Positions 1 through 6,655 of a stretch of DNA of 12,904 nucleotides are shown here, piece after piece. The translations under genes and the position numbers were made by a program. The first letter of the stretch is position 1; every line of letters begins with the position of its first letter. The notes beneath the pieces are model-generated. The model searched no databases. It was not told the DNA's origin and saw only the letters and a list, made by a program, of their open reading frames with translations. Where the stretch lies: positions 1 to 12,904 of the forward strand of contig DCDC01000008.1 of NCBI GenBank assembly GCA_002316225.1, read 5' to 3'. The stretch comes from Firmicutes bacterium UBA1065. Its GTDB lineage: Bacteria > Bacillota > Clostridia > Tissierellales > Sedimentibacteraceae.

Positions 1-25
1 GTTTTTTTATATATTTTTATATATA

Positions 26-54
26 ATTATATAAGACCTCAAGAAGTTTGTCAA
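26..54 (-). promoter_or_regulatory. Perfect consensus sigma-A promoter reading out of the left edge
   Basis: On the minus strand a TTGACA -35 box (49-54) is separated by exactly 17 bases from a TATAAT -10 box (26-31). Both boxes match the vegetative consensus. Transcription would start near base 19 and run leftward out of the window, so the gene it drives is not visible. It lies just downstream of the terminator of the minus-strand gene at 148-540, which suits the start of a new transcription unit. The surrounding A/T richness raises the chance of a fortuitous match, but a perfect double match with ideal spacing is unlikely to be accidental. Confidence 0.7.
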
Positions 55-80
55 CGTTTGCACAATAAGAATAAGCATAC

Positions 81-114
81 AAAAAAGAGATACAATTGCA
101 TAGCAAAGGATCTC
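81..114 (-). terminator. Intrinsic terminator of the MazG-like gene
   Basis: Read on the minus strand, GAGAT (110-114) pairs with ATCTC (87-91), and inside it TTGC (103-106) pairs with GCAA (96-99) around a 3-base loop. A run of six T follows at once (the A run at 81-86 on the plus strand). It sits 34 bases past the stop codon of the gene at 148-540. The stem is interrupted by small internal loops, so it is of moderate strength. Confidence 0.6.
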
Positions 115-147
115 ATTTTGTTTTATGTCAAATTAAGTGTATTCTTC

Positions 148-540
148 TTACAAAAGGTTGTATATTCCCAAGGTTTTCAGGTGCTCATACTTTTTTGACA
201 TGATTTCGGCCAGGTCAAGATCAAGAGCTTGACACATGGATGCCAGGTAGAATAACAATTCACCCATTTCTTCCTCGATCTTATCCCTGCATTTGGGACA
301 CAGGTCACCTTCAACGTGGGTATCCAACTCCTTTTGGTTCTCTTCCAAAGATTTGTCCGGTGAAAATATTTGCTTGGTCGCATGTATTTCAATGCAGCCG
401 CAATGGGTAGCAGACTTGAAAACAGCCCTGTTAAGCATGGATGTTTGCTCGTCTAATTTCGTTACGATATCCAGGATGCTCTTGTTCAACAATTGCAGTT
501 CAGCTGTTGTTTTTTGAAATTCACTACAGTTGCACGACAT
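148..540 (-). CDS. Small cysteine-rich protein with MazG-like C-terminal helix (hypothetical)
   Basis: This is a 130-residue cytoplasmic protein with no signal peptide or membrane segment. The C-terminal part (about residues 88-121, acidic EEEMGELLF followed by an LDLDLAEI segment and KK) resembles the second helical motif of MazG-type nucleotide pyrophosphohydrolases, but the usual first EExxE helix is not evident, so enzymatic activity is doubtful. Cysteine pairs C3/C5, C47/C49 and C81/C84 (CPKC) suggest a bound metal such as zinc. I recall similar short proteins in clostridia annotated as MazG-like or hypothetical, but cannot verify that here. The start is well supported: AAGGGAG lies 8 bases upstream of the ATG. 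It is a single-gene unit with a consensus promoter at 566-595 and a terminator at 81-114. Confidence 0.75.
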   Translation of the reverse strand: MSCNCSEFQKTTAELQLLNKSILDIVTKLDEQTSMLNRAVFKSATHCGCIEIHATKQIFSPDKSLEENQKELDTHVEGDLCPKCRDKIEEEMGELLFYLASMCQALDLDLAEIMSKKYEHLKTLGIYNLL

Positions 541-565
541 ATTTTCAACTCCCTTCGTATATTAA

Positions 566-595
566 ATTATACTTAAAGACAAGCATTGATGTCAA
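566..595 (-). promoter_or_regulatory. Sigma-A promoter of the MazG-like gene
   Basis: On the minus strand TTGACA (590-595) and TATAAT (566-571) are both perfect consensus boxes with an 18-base spacer. Transcription would start near 559 and give a leader of about 18 bases, just enough to hold the ribosome binding site of the gene that begins at 540. Confidence 0.8.
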
Positions 596-687
596 TTACT
601 TTATTGCATATTTAATAAACAACCTTTTTAGCATAAAAAAGTACATGGAGAATAAAATATAAAGAGTAAATATGTGGGGGGATGTTC

Positions 688-1125
688 ATGAAAAGAATAA
701 TAACCATAGTTGCGATTATAGTATTCATTGCTGCAATTTTGTTTTTTTTCAGGTATTTTAGAGGGAAGGGTGTACAAAACGTGAGTTTTGATAATATTAG
801 TCCTGAAAATATACCAAAACAAATCACCGAGGTGCTTCCCAACTACAGGATGAAAGAAAAAGCCTTAGTGTGCAGAATAAATGACGAAATCTTTGTTGTT
901 GTAACAAGAGGTGAAAAAAACACGGCAGGCTACGAAGTTGAAATAGATAAAATAACTTTAAGCGAAGTAGACGGGGAAAGGGTGCTGACCGTATATGCCC
1001 GTTACAAGGATCCCAAACCGGGTGATGTTACGGCACAAGTGCTGACATATCCTTTTGCCGTTGTTAAAACCGAACTGGAAGAATTGCCACAGAAGGTGAT
1101 CCTGGAAAGGGAGTACAAGAACTAA
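688..1125 (+). CDS. Membrane-anchored PrcB-like protein
   Basis: This 145-residue protein has one N-terminal membrane segment (about residues 4-21) preceded by KR and followed by basic residues, so it is probably anchored with the rest outside the cell, although an uncleaved signal peptide is not excluded. The remainder (about 58-128) resembles the C-terminal domain of PrcB, named after a subunit of a spirochete surface protease complex. The signature is a VVVTRGEKNTAGY stretch followed by a strand ending in a TYPFAVVK motif. In clostridia such domains occur in small secreted or anchored proteins of unknown role. I prefer the ATG at 688 over the one at 682, because the GGGGGG ribosome binding site (676-681) is then 6 bases away instead of touching the start codon. 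No clear promoter is visible upstream. A strong terminator follows. Confidence 0.8.
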   Translation: MKRIITIVAIIVFIAAILFFFRYFRGKGVQNVSFDNISPENIPKQITEVLPNYRMKEKALVCRINDEIFVVVTRGEKNTAGYEVEIDKITLSEVDGERVLTVYARYKDPKPGDVTAQVLTYPFAVVKTELEELPQKVILEREYKN

Positions 1126-1151
1126 CTCCAAGTTATTTGTTACAAATTGTC

Positions 1152-1203
1152 AAAAACTGTCTTTTTTGGATTTTATAGAGTCCAGAAAAGACAGTTTTTT
1201 GTG
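1152..1203 (+). terminator. Strong intrinsic terminator after the PrcB-like gene
   Basis: The arms at 1152-1170 and 1182-1200 are complementary over about 19 positions (core ACTGTCTTTT against AAAAGACAGT) with a single G-T mismatch and an 11-base loop, and end in TTTTTT. The A run before the left arm gives a T run on the other strand too, so it could work in both directions, although no convergent gene needs it. Confidence 0.85.
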
Positions 1204-1278
1204 TTGCTTAGAAACTTTAACATATCTGTCATTATTGAAATTGTACTTATTTGTCATTCTATGAACAACCTGCAAACT

Positions 1279-1307
1279 GTCATTCTTAGAGCTTTGGCCT
1301 GAAGAAT
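1279..1307 (+). repeat. Dispersed hairpin repeat, variant type (GTCATTCT...AGAAT)
   Basis: This copy begins GTCATTCTTAGAG and ends GGCCTGAAGAAT. The outer ATTCTT and AAGAAT arms are complementary, giving a hairpin. It resembles the element at 8456-8485 read on the other strand, and is a relative of the GTCATCCTGAGCG repeat found elsewhere in the window. It lies in a gene-free stretch immediately beside an inverted canonical copy (1316-1340). Confidence 0.6.
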
Positions 1308-1315
1308 ACAATGGA

Positions 1316-1340
1316 ATCCTTCGCTTCGCTCAGGATGACA
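1316..1340 (-). repeat. Dispersed hairpin repeat, canonical copy
   Basis: Read on the minus strand this is TGTCATCCTGAGCGAAGCG followed by AAGGAT, identical over 25 bases to the copy at 8494-8518 and nearly so to the copy at 12804-12828. Its core TCCTGAGCGAAGCGAAGGA folds on itself: TCCT pairs with AGGA, a GA/GA tandem mismatch follows, then GC pairs with GC around GAA. Confidence 0.85.
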
Positions 1341-1453
1341 ATGGAATTATTGGATCACGCTTAAATTTACAAGGCTATTACATATATTTTTATTTATGTA
1401 AAAATTAAACATTTCATTTCCTTTAAAAATATTGTAAAATATCATAATAATAG

Positions 1454-1489
1454 TTGAAATTTTGTCATTTTATGTTATATTAATACTAT
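1454..1489 (+). promoter_or_regulatory. Probable sigma-A promoter of the ftsE operon
   Basis: Two overlapping candidate pairs fit: TTGAAA (1454-1459) with TATATT (1476-1481) at 16 bases, and TTGTCA (1462-1467) with TACTAT (1484-1489) at 16 bases. Either would give a very short leader before the ribosome binding site near 1497. The region 1204-1510 otherwise holds only the two repeats and A/T-rich sequence, with no gene that I can support. Confidence 0.45.
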
Positions 1490-1510
1490 ACGCTATGAGG
1501 TGAACGACCA

Positions 1511-2206
1511 GTGATTGAGTTTAGCCATGTTACGAAAATATACAAAAAGACTTTTACCGCCGTTAAAGACATTAATTTAAAAATTGACAAGGGTGAATTT
1601 ATATTCATAGTCGGAAAAAGCGGGGCGGGCAAAAGTACCCTGATAAAGCTGTTGTTGAGAGAAATCAGCCCTACACAAGGGATTATTACATATAACAACC
1701 AGGATATCAACAAGATAAGAAAAAGAAGCTTAGCAGAATACAGGAGAAAAATCGGCTTCATTTTCCAGGATTACAGGCTTCTTCCCAAGCTGACCGTATA
1801 TGAAAATGTTGCCTTTGCAATGGAAATGATTTGTGCTCCGTCAAAAAACATAAGAAGGGAAGTTCCCCTGGTTCTCAGTATGGTGGGATTGAGCGATAAG
1901 GCCAAGTATTATCCCGACGAATTGTCGGGTGGGGAGCAGCAGAGGGTTGCAATTGCAAGAGCCATAATCAACAAACCTGAAACCGTAATTGCGGACGAGC
2001 CTACCGGCAACCTGGACTTGGAAACATCCAAGGAAATCATGAAAATACTGGCAGAGATAAACAGGCGGGGAACCACGGTTATCATGGCCACCCACGACAG
2101 GGAAATAGTAAACTTTTTCCAAAAGAGAGTGATAGAGCTCAAGAGCGGTATTATTATAAGGGATACCAGGACAGGGGGATATGAAGATGAACCCGAAGAA
2201 GATTAA
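1511..2206 (+). CDS. ftsE: Cell-division ABC transporter ATP-binding protein FtsE
   Basis: FtsE is the cytoplasmic ATPase of the FtsEX complex. It does not move a solute; its ATP cycle is transmitted through FtsX to control peptidoglycan hydrolases outside the membrane. The 231-residue protein is full length with every ABC motif: Walker A GKSGAGKST (35-43), Q-loop Q86, signature LSGGEQ (138-143), Walker B VIADEP (159-164) and the H-loop histidine H195. The acidic C-terminus is specific to this copy. The start is a GTG at 1511 with AGGTG about 8 bases upstream; no ATG lies nearby in frame. Its end overlaps the ftsX start by about 20 bases, so the two are translationally coupled. Confidence 0.95.
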   Translation: MIEFSHVTKIYKKTFTAVKDINLKIDKGEFIFIVGKSGAGKSTLIKLLLREISPTQGIITYNNQDINKIRKRSLAEYRRKIGFIFQDYRLLPKLTVYENVAFAMEMICAPSKNIRREVPLVLSMVGLSDKAKYYPDELSGGEQQRVAIARAIINKPETVIADEPTGNLDLETSKEIMKILAEINRRGTTVIMATHDREIVNFFQKRVIELKSGIIIRDTRTGGYEDEPEED

Positions 2207-3092
2207 ATATATATTCAAGCAGGCCTTCAAAAGCATGTGGCGAAATCGAATGATGGGGGCTGCTTCAATCGGCTCAGTCACGGCTGTTTTGATAATACTT
2301 GGTTTTGTTTTGATAGTAGTTTTAAATGTAAATAATATGGCCATGGTTGCCAAAGAAACCTTCGACCAGATAGCGGTTTATATAGCCGAAGGGGTGGATG
2401 AAGACCAGATAGAAGAAATGGGCAAGGCCTTCAGGGAAATCGACGGGGTTATGGCAGTTGCCTTTCAAACAAAGGACTATGCCCTTGAAAGCGTGAAGAA
2501 GGATTGGGGTGAAGACGCCATCCTGCTCCAGGACTTGAGGAACAATCCTTTCCCCGACACCTATATTGTACAGCTCACCGATGTCAGCAAGGCGGATGAA
2601 GTAATCGCCAAGCTTCAAACTTTTGAAGGGGTGGAGAGGGTAAGGTACTATCAGGATGCGGTAAATACCCTCATAAAATTGGCCGATTTTGTGAAGAGAT
2701 TTGGAGCAGGTATAACAATAGTTCTCTTATTGATAAGCGTATTCATAATTTCCAACACCATTAAGATAACGGTCTTAAGCAGGCAAAGGGAAATTGAACT
2801 TATGCAGTATATAGGGGCTACAAACGGATATGTAAGAGGGCCCTTAATCCTGGAAGGCATCATGCTGGGCCTCTTAGGGTCTTTAGTGGCAATTTTGCTT
2901 ATAATGCTGGGATACTCCTACACCATCAATTATCTTGCGGGCCGCTACGTGGCCCTCATATCGGGAATGTCGGGATATTTAGTGGGTGTTGAAATGGTTT
3001 TGGATGACCTAATCATAATATTTATGACAATAGGTGTCGGCATCGGGATACTAGGAAGTTTGGTATCGTTGAAAAAGTTCTTGAGCATTTAA
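2187..3092 (+). CDS. ftsX: Cell-division ABC transporter permease FtsX
   Basis: FtsX is the membrane subunit that pairs with FtsE and relays ATP binding to an extracellular hydrolase. The 301-residue protein has the family layout: a short basic cytoplasmic N-terminus, TM1 (about 26-48), an extracellular domain (49-172) containing the conserved NPFPD segment near 120-124, then TM2 (173-196), TM3 (219-245) and TM4 (273-296). I choose the ATG at 2187 rather than 2181 because AGGGGG at 2173-2178 leaves 8 bases to 2187 but only 2 to 2181. The other start would add only two residues. The gene overlaps ftsE, and its stop codon forms part of the ribosome binding site of the next gene, so the three are one operon. 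Confidence 0.95.
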   Translation: MNPKKIKYIFKQAFKSMWRNRMMGAASIGSVTAVLIILGFVLIVVLNVNNMAMVAKETFDQIAVYIAEGVDEDQIEEMGKAFREIDGVMAVAFQTKDYALESVKKDWGEDAILLQDLRNNPFPDTYIVQLTDVSKADEVIAKLQTFEGVERVRYYQDAVNTLIKLADFVKRFGAGITIVLLLISVFIISNTIKITVLSRQREIELMQYIGATNGYVRGPLILEGIMLGLLGSLVAILLIMLGYSYTINYLAGRYVALISGMSGYLVGVEMVLDDLIIIFMTIGVGIGILGSLVSLKKFLSI

Positions 3093-3102
3093 GGAGAGGG
3101 TT

Positions 3103-4233
3103 ATGTTTAAAAAATGTCTTGCAATACTTCTGTTAACACTGACTCTTTTTAGTTTCTTCCCTGTAAGTGCGGGAGGCAGCATCGCTGATTTAAGGTACAA
3201 GCAGCAACAGATAGAAAACCAGATAAAAGAAATCCGCAAGAAAGCAGAAGCTCTTAAAAGTGAAAAGAAATCAATTGAATCGGAAATCCAGATTCTTGAC
3301 AGTGAATTAAGGGCCTTGACCCTGGAAGCCGAAAAGCAGGAAGTTCAAATGCAGGAAATCTGCATGCGGATCGAAGAATCTGAGCAAAAAATCAAGGAGC
3401 TCACCGAGGAAATTGATAAAAACAACGAATTGCTGGAACAACGCTTAAGAGCAATGTACATGAACGGAACGGGCGGATACCTGGAAATAATTTTAGATGC
3501 TGAAAACCTTATTGATGCCTTGACAAGGATGGATTTAATCCAGTTAATCATAAAAAGCGATGTTGAACTGTTAAAAGAAATCAGTGAACAAAAAGCAGAA
3601 GTTGAAGAATTAAAAATAGCACAGGAGACCAGAAGACTTGAGCTGACTGCAATAATCAACGACTTGAATGCCAAGCAAAACGAAGTCATGGTAGCTTCAC
3701 GGGCTAAGGAAAGCTACATGGTAAGCCTGCAGAGCAACATAGAAGAGATTTTAAGACAGGAAGCTGCTATGGAAGAGCAGTCAAAACAAATCGAAAAGGA
3801 TATCATAGCCCTGCAGCGTGCCGTTGAATATGTAGGCGGGGAATTAATGTGGCCTCTACCCGGAAATTACAGGATAACATCCGAATTTGGGGGAAGGGTA
3901 CACCCCATAACCGGCAAGTGGTCCACCCACGGGGGCATGGATATAGCAGCGCCTTACGGGACCAATATTCTTGCGGCAAATAGCGGAGTTGTAATATATG
4001 CGGGATACCATTATTCTTACGGCAATTACATAATCGTTGACCACGGTGGAGGCATAGCAACTCTTTATGCCCATTGCTCAAGATTGCTTGCCCGGGAGGG
4101 ACAAGCCGTAACCAAGGGTGAGGCTATAGCCCAGGTTGGTTCAACGGGTGAATCTACCGGAAATCACCTCCATTTTGAAGTCAGACTTAACGGGGTAAGA
4201 CAAAATCCCATTGACTACTTAAAAGGACGATAA
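3103..4233 (+). CDS. Secreted coiled-coil M23 (LytM-type) peptidoglycan endopeptidase, FtsEX partner
   Basis: The 376-residue protein has a signal peptide (1-23, probable cleavage after VSA), a long heptad-rich coiled-coil region (about 28-240, broken near 118-140 by a glycine-containing stretch), and a C-terminal M23 metallopeptidase domain (about 250-374). The zinc and catalytic residues all appear present: H276 and D280 in HGGMD, H324 in YAH, and H355/H357 in HLHF. It is therefore likely an active cross-bridge endopeptidase rather than a degenerate EnvC-type activator with the same architecture. Co-transcription with ftsEX at a 10-base spacing (AAGGAGAGGG before the ATG) marks it as the hydrolase gated by FtsEX, the coiled coil being the probable docking part. 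I avoid the symbol envC because the active site looks intact. Confidence 0.9.
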   Translation: MFKKCLAILLLTLTLFSFFPVSAGGSIADLRYKQQQIENQIKEIRKKAEALKSEKKSIESEIQILDSELRALTLEAEKQEVQMQEICMRIEESEQKIKELTEEIDKNNELLEQRLRAMYMNGTGGYLEIILDAENLIDALTRMDLIQLIIKSDVELLKEISEQKAEVEELKIAQETRRLELTAIINDLNAKQNEVMVASRAKESYMVSLQSNIEEILRQEAAMEEQSKQIEKDIIALQRAVEYVGGELMWPLPGNYRITSEFGGRVHPITGKWSTHGGMDIAAPYGTNILAANSGVVIYAGYHYSYGNYIIVDHGGGIATLYAHCSRLLAREGQAVTKGEAIAQVGSTGESTGNHLHFEVRLNGVRQNPIDYLKGR

Positions 4234-4242
4234 AAATATTGC

Positions 4243-4280
4243 GGTGCCGGGCACCTTTCAAAGTGCCCGGCACCTTTTTT
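4243..4280 (+). terminator. Perfect 12-bp GC-rich terminator at a convergent boundary
   Basis: GGTGCCGGGCAC (4243-4254) and GTGCCCGGCACC (4263-4274) are exact reverse complements with an 8-base loop, followed by TTTTTT. It ends the ftsE-ftsX-M23 operon. Read on the minus strand it lies just beyond the stop codon of the FtsH-like gene and is followed by a weaker T-rich stretch after five bases, so it may serve both genes. Confidence 0.9.
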
Positions 4281-4297
4281 ATATTTTTATCACCCCC

Positions 4298-5848
4298 TTA
4301 TATCAGGGCTCGTTTTTGGCATTCTTCCATCAATTCATCCAATTTTTCCGCATTCATGGTTTCGTATTTAAGCAGGTACTGGGCAACCTTATCAACCACC
4401 GCCTCATTTTCCCTGATTATGGAAAGAGCCCTGTCGTAGGAATCCGCAGTCATTTGCTGGGCTTCATCCTTGATGCTGTCTAAGTAATACTTTATGAGCC
4501 TTTCATCGATGCAGGTGTTCTGGGTGTTTTTACCCATTCCGTAGCTGCATATTATCTCGTATATAATATTTGTGGATTCCTTGATGTCATTTGAAGCCCC
4601 TGTTGATATTTCTCCTATGAAAATTTCTTCGGAAGCCCTGCCCGCCAGGAGGACGACTACCTTGTCGAAGAGCTCGTTTTTTGTGTAGAGAAATTTATCT
4701 TCAGTCGGGAACTTCAAAACATATCCTAAGGCCTTGTCTCTTGGGATTATGGAAATTTTCTGGACCTTATCTATATTAAGTATCTTGGCTGCAACCGCAT
4801 GACCTGCCTCATGGTAGGCAACGATTCTCTTTTCCTTGTCGCTTACGGTTGAATGCTTTATCTCCAGGCCTGCAGCAATTTTTTCAATGGCATATTCGAA
4901 ATTTTCAACGGTAATTTTCTTTGATTTGTCCTTTATTGCCTTAAGGGCTGCTTCGTTGGCTATGTTGGCAAGCTGGGCTCCTGAAAAACCATGAGTCTTT
5001 ATGGCTATATCCTTTAACTGAACTTTTTTGTCCAGGGGTTTGTTTCTGGTATGAACTTCCAGTATTTTCAACCTGGAATGAAAGTTGGGATTTCCCACGT
5101 ATATTTTCCTGTCAAACCTGCCTGGACGCAGGAGAGCTTCGTCCAGGAGGTCCAACCTGTTGGTCGCTGCAATCACTATTACGTTGCTGGTGTTGTTAAA
5201 GCCGTCAAGCTCAATTAAAAGCTGGTTTAAGGTCTGGTCCTTCTCATTGTTGCTGTCGGCATTCCTCTTGGCGCCCAAGGCATCAACTTCATCTATGAAT
5301 ATAATGCTGGGGGCTTCTTTCCTGGCCCTTTCAAATATGGTCCTCACTCTTTTTGCTCCTACTCCCACGTATTTTTCCACGAATTCGGACCCGCTGGCAT
5401 ATATGAAGGTCGCCTTTGCTTCTCCTGCAATTGCTTTTGCTATAAGGGTCTTGCCGGTTCCGGGAGGACCGTATAGTAGTATGCCTCTCGGGACTTTGGC
5501 ATCCATCATCCTGTATTTGTCTTCATTGTTCAAAAAATCAATTATGTCCGTCAGATCCTCCTTGATTTCCTCAAGTCCTGCAACGTCGTCAAAGCTTATT
5601 TGAATTTTGGGTTCTTCGGTTTTTTTCTTTTCGAAATATGAAACCGAAGCTAAGCTTTCATTTACTTCCACATCATCTTCACTGTGCTTTTTTTTGATAA
5701 TAATTAACATAGCTTTTGAAATGAACATAGTATATAATATAAGCGGAGTCATATACAGCACCGGTAATTTCATGTTTTGAGGCATTGACGCAAAGAAAAA
5801 TATATATGCAATTAAGATAATTATCACGGGGAAAAATCTTATTTTCAT
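4298..5848 (-). CDS. Short FtsH-like membrane AAA+ zinc metalloprotease
   Basis: This ATP-driven membrane protease would unfold and degrade proteins on the cytoplasmic side. At 516 residues it is shorter than usual FtsH (about 600-650). Two membrane segments (about 5-20 and 30-51) are separated by only about ten residues, so the normal extracytoplasmic domain is missing. The AAA module is complete: Walker A GPPGTGKT (127-134), a pore loop with Y160-V161-G162, Walker B IIFIDE (182-187), and arginine fingers R241 and R244. The protease domain has HEAGH (346-350) and the third metal ligand D421 in GASND, so it should be active. The start is supported by a perfect AAGGAGGT site 5-6 bases upstream. 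It is convergent with the M23 gene and divergent from infC. I recall such short paralogues in clostridia beside a full-length FtsH, so I give no symbol. No clear promoter is visible upstream on this strand. Confidence 0.9.
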   Translation of the reverse strand: MKIRFFPVIIILIAYIFFFASMPQNMKLPVLYMTPLILYTMFISKAMLIIIKKKHSEDDVEVNESLASVSYFEKKKTEEPKIQISFDDVAGLEEIKEDLTDIIDFLNNEDKYRMMDAKVPRGILLYGPPGTGKTLIAKAIAGEAKATFIYASGSEFVEKYVGVGAKRVRTIFERARKEAPSIIFIDEVDALGAKRNADSNNEKDQTLNQLLIELDGFNNTSNVIVIAATNRLDLLDEALLRPGRFDRKIYVGNPNFHSRLKILEVHTRNKPLDKKVQLKDIAIKTHGFSGAQLANIANEAALKAIKDKSKKITVENFEYAIEKIAAGLEIKHSTVSDKEKRIVAYHEAGHAVAAKILNIDKVQKISIIPRDKALGYVLKFPTEDKFLYTKNELFDKVVVLLAGRASEEIFIGEISTGASNDIKESTNIIYEIICSYGMGKNTQNTCIDERLIKYYLDSIKDEAQQMTADSYDRALSIIRENEAVVDKVAQYLLKYETMNAEKLDELMEECQKRALI

Positions 5849-5943
5849 GTTACCTCCTTATGTCGAAAGATGAACTCTAGGTTTGCTGTGTTTTTATCTT
5901 CTCCATTACAAAAAAAGTTATGACATAAAAAGATAAATAAATG

Positions 5944-5972
5944 TTGACATTTATTGTAATCTTGTATATACT
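5944..5972 (+). promoter_or_regulatory. Strong sigma-A promoter of the infC operon
   Basis: TTGACA (5944-5949) and TATACT (5967-5972) are separated by 17 bases. A run of A/T-rich DNA directly upstream (about 5909-5943) could act as an UP element, as is common for ribosomal-protein operons. Transcription would start near 5979, leaving a leader of about 150 bases before infC. Confidence 0.85.
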
Positions 5973-5978
5973 AATTTA

Positions 5979-6098
5979 GTGTTCAAGAAGAAGTAACCGC
6001 TTCTCACCTTGCGGCGTTTTATTAACTGCCAGCCTGGTTAAATATAAATGCAATTATTTTGTGTTTTTAAGATAGCGGTGAAGTTCGCTATTTTTTTT
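5979..6098 (+). promoter_or_regulatory. infC operon leader with attenuator (L20-leader-like)
   Basis: The leader can fold in two exclusive ways. In the stop form, ATAGCG (6072-6077) pairs with CGCTAT (6086-6091) and is followed by eight T, an intrinsic terminator before the gene. In the go form, ACCGCTTCT (5996-6004) pairs with AGA plus AGCGGT (6070-6072 and 6074-6079, one bulged T), which uses up the left arm of the terminator. A third helix, CCGC (5997-6000) with GCGG (6011-6014), would hide the antiterminator strand and restore termination. In Bacillus subtilis the same operon is controlled by L20 binding its leader and causing termination; that this leader works likewise is inference. Confidence 0.7.
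6072..6098 (+). terminator. Leader attenuator hairpin upstream of infC
   Basis: A 6-bp perfect stem, ATAGCG (6072-6077) with CGCTAT (6086-6091), has an 8-base loop and is followed by an unbroken T run (6091-6098). It is placed after the promoter and 34 bases before the proposed start codon, so it is a regulatory attenuator rather than the end of an upstream gene; the upstream gene is divergent. Confidence 0.75.
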
Positions 6099-6131
6099 AT
6101 AGCATTTGCAATATTAAAGGAGGGAAAAGTT

Positions 6132-6638
6132 ATAAAAGAACTTCAAATCAACGAGCAAATTCGTGAAAAAGAAGTAAGAGTCATCGACTCTGACGGAAGC
6201 CAGCTTGGTATCATGAGTACCAAAGAGGCATTAAAAATTGCCGAAAGCAAAAAACTTGACCTGGTCAATGTGTCCCCTAACGCAGAACCGCCCGTGTGCA
6301 GGATCATGAATTATGGAAAGTTTAAATACGCCCAGGCAAAAAAAGAAAAAGCGTCCAAAAAGAAGCAAAAAGTGATTAATGTCAAGGAAATCAGGATGAC
6401 ACCCAATATTGAGGAACATGACCTGGCCGTAAAAGCAAAAAATGCGGCAAGATTTCTTGAAGACGGGGACAGGGTTAAAGTTGTTGTGCGATTCAGAGGT
6501 AGAGAGTTGGGGAAGATGGAATTAGGCAGAGAAGTATTAATGCAATTTGCTGAAATGACATCAGAATATTCTGTTATAGATAAACAACCGACTGTTGAAG
6601 GCAAAAATATGAGTATGTTTTTGACGCCAAAAAAATAA
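6132..6638 (+). CDS. infC: Translation initiation factor IF-3, with AUA start codon
   Basis: IF-3 binds the 30S subunit, prevents premature 50S joining and checks the start codon. The 168-residue protein is full length: an N-terminal domain (about 4-75, including QINEQIREKEVRVID and the PVCRIMNYGKFKY segment), a lysine-rich linker (about 68-84), and a C-terminal domain (about 85-168). I place the start at the ATA at 6132 because AAAGGAGGG (6116-6124) lies 7 bases before it and conserved IF-3 sequence starts right after. An in-frame ATG at 6048 exists, but the extra 28 residues would be translated from the attenuator hairpin and its T run, and it has no ribosome binding site. Rare start codons are a known feature of infC (AUU in Escherichia coli) and allow IF-3 to repress its own translation. 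rpmI follows 17 bases downstream. Confidence 0.9.
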   Translation: MKELQINEQIREKEVRVIDSDGSQLGIMSTKEALKIAESKKLDLVNVSPNAEPPVCRIMNYGKFKYAQAKKEKASKKKQKVINVKEIRMTPNIEEHDLAVKAKNAARFLEDGDRVKVVVRFRGRELGKMELGREVLMQFAEMTSEYSVIDKQPTVEGKNMSMFLTPKK

Positions 6639-6655
6639 CTTAAGGAGGAACCACT

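Noticed and set aside
98..116. Another copy of the dispersed repeat (GCAAAGGATCTCAT)
   Set aside because: Only the last bases match, and the sequence is already explained as the terminator stem of the minus-strand gene.
603..680. Sporulation-type (sigma-E or sigma-G) promoter before the PrcB-like gene, from GCATA motifs
   Set aside because: The spacing between the candidate boxes does not fit, and A/T-rich DNA gives such matches by chance.
1841..2353. A 170-codon minus-strand open frame opposite ftsE and ftsX
   Set aside because: It is a shadow of two well-supported genes and has no motif or ribosome binding site.
5085..5603. A 172-codon plus-strand open frame opposite the FtsH-like gene
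   Set aside because: It is the antisense of the conserved AAA domain. The product is serine- and leucine-rich low-complexity sequence with no recognisable motif.
6048..6131. N-terminal extension of IF-3 from the ATG at 6048, looking like a membrane segment
   Set aside because: The residues come from the attenuator hairpin and its T run, there is no ribosome binding site, and IF-3 has no membrane segment.
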